Shown here: in pieces, positions 63,779-64,000 of the stretch | How positions within the stretch are numbered: position 1 is the first letter of the stretch | How the letters are laid out: every line of letters starts with the position of its first letter | NCBI RefSeq assembly: GCF_002006345.1 | Contig: NZ_LZZM01000138.1 | Location: forward strand, 1-64,000 | DNA length: 64,000 bases | Source of the DNA: Clostridium puniceum | Lineage (GTDB): Bacteria > Bacillota > Clostridia > Clostridiales > Clostridiaceae | Direction of reading: 5' to 3' | Position numbers and translations under genes: made by a program | The notes under the pieces: generated by a model | Databases searched by the model: none | Told to the model about the DNA's origin: nothing | Seen by the model: only the letters and a program-made list of their open reading frames with translations

Positions 63779-64000
63779 ATGAAGTTGAGTATTTTGGCAG
63801 TAATACAAGCAGATAATAGATACAGTAACTGTTTTAATAAAATATATGATAAAGAAGTAATTAAGCAAACAATAGATAATATTAATGGAATTGAAAATAT
63901 TAGAGCAATTGTAATTAATACATATAATTGTAAAAAAATGAGAAGTTGGAAGAATATAATTCTAAAATTGAAATACAGTATTCAAATGAAGAAAATCTAA
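63779..64000 (+). pseudogene. SpsF-like gene, partial at window end and apparently frameshifted
   Basis: The N-terminal SILAVIQADNRYSNCFNKIY followed by IKQTIDNINGIENIRAIVI resembles the SpsF/cytidylyltransferase start (VQARMGSERLSGKV type). The drawn frame meets a stop at 63998-64000. Adding one A to the A7 tract at 63932-63938 gives CKKNEKLEEYNSKIEIQYSN and the frame then runs off the window, so the gene is probably longer. A TTG at 63785 is better spaced from GGGGGG than the ATG at 63779. Confidence 0.5.

Overview
This window looks like a chromosomal segment of a low-GC, anaerobic, motile Firmicute, most likely Clostridium sensu stricto (solventogenic or C. botulinum-like groups). The reasons are the strongly AT-rich sequence, a single-chain pyruvate:ferredoxin oxidoreductase next to a flavodoxin, clostridial-style chemotaxis and motor genes with CheC, CheD and FliY, FliW/CsrA control, and strong AGGAGG ribosome binding sites. 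Species assignment is inference. Every supported gene lies on the + strand. No tRNA, rRNA, CRISPR array or recognisable transposase was found.

Region 1 (1-18.8 kb) is housekeeping: a membrane GT2 glycosyltransferase, topoisomerase IV (parE-parC), a DJ-1/PfpI protein, a RecJ-type exonuclease, murG, flavodoxin, PFOR, a Cys/His-rich DUF1292-type protein, two aminotransferases and a HAD phosphatase. The gaps hold AT-rich palindromes and one strongly folded 160-bp element (10407-10566).

Region 2 (18.8-29.6 kb) is a chemotaxis/motor-switch operon: fapA-like DUF342 gene, cheW, cheD, cheB, cheR, cheA, cheC, cheY, a second cheW, fliM, fliY, ending at a clear terminator.

Region 3 (29.6-42.5 kb) is the late flagellar region: flgM, flgN, flgK, flgL, fliW, csrA, flaG, a small charged protein, fliS, fliD, a fliT-like gene, flagellin, then two Maf flagellin glycosyltransferases around a small helical protein. 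Sigma-D-type promoters (TAAA-N15-TTCGATAA) precede flgM and the first maf gene. Identical CsrA-type sites (ACATGGAAGT, GGA in a hexaloop) lie in the flgK and flagellin leaders, so the FliW-CsrA switch encoded here probably acts on both.

Region 4 (42.7-64 kb) is a flagellin-glycan island. It carries a PseB-like dehydratase, an ATP-grasp ligase, and a legionaminic acid pathway (LegB, LegC, PtmE-like, LegF, LegG, LegI). These are followed by tailoring genes (aminotransferase-like, GNAT, FemAB-like, HAD, SpsF-like). A second block (GT56/WecF-like transferase, sugar N-formyltransferase, WecE aminotransferase) suggests a formylated 4-amino-4,6-dideoxyhexose. The Maf proteins would attach the CMP-activated nonulosonic acid to flagellin, and the GT56-like enzyme could extend the glycan. 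The 3' end of the island is decaying. It has a multiply broken methyltransferase gene, a GT56-like fragment, a degenerate second copy of the 3' end of ugd, and four frame breaks that each look like loss of one A from a short A tract. A Rossmann-type N-terminal module recurs on three different enzymes of this block.
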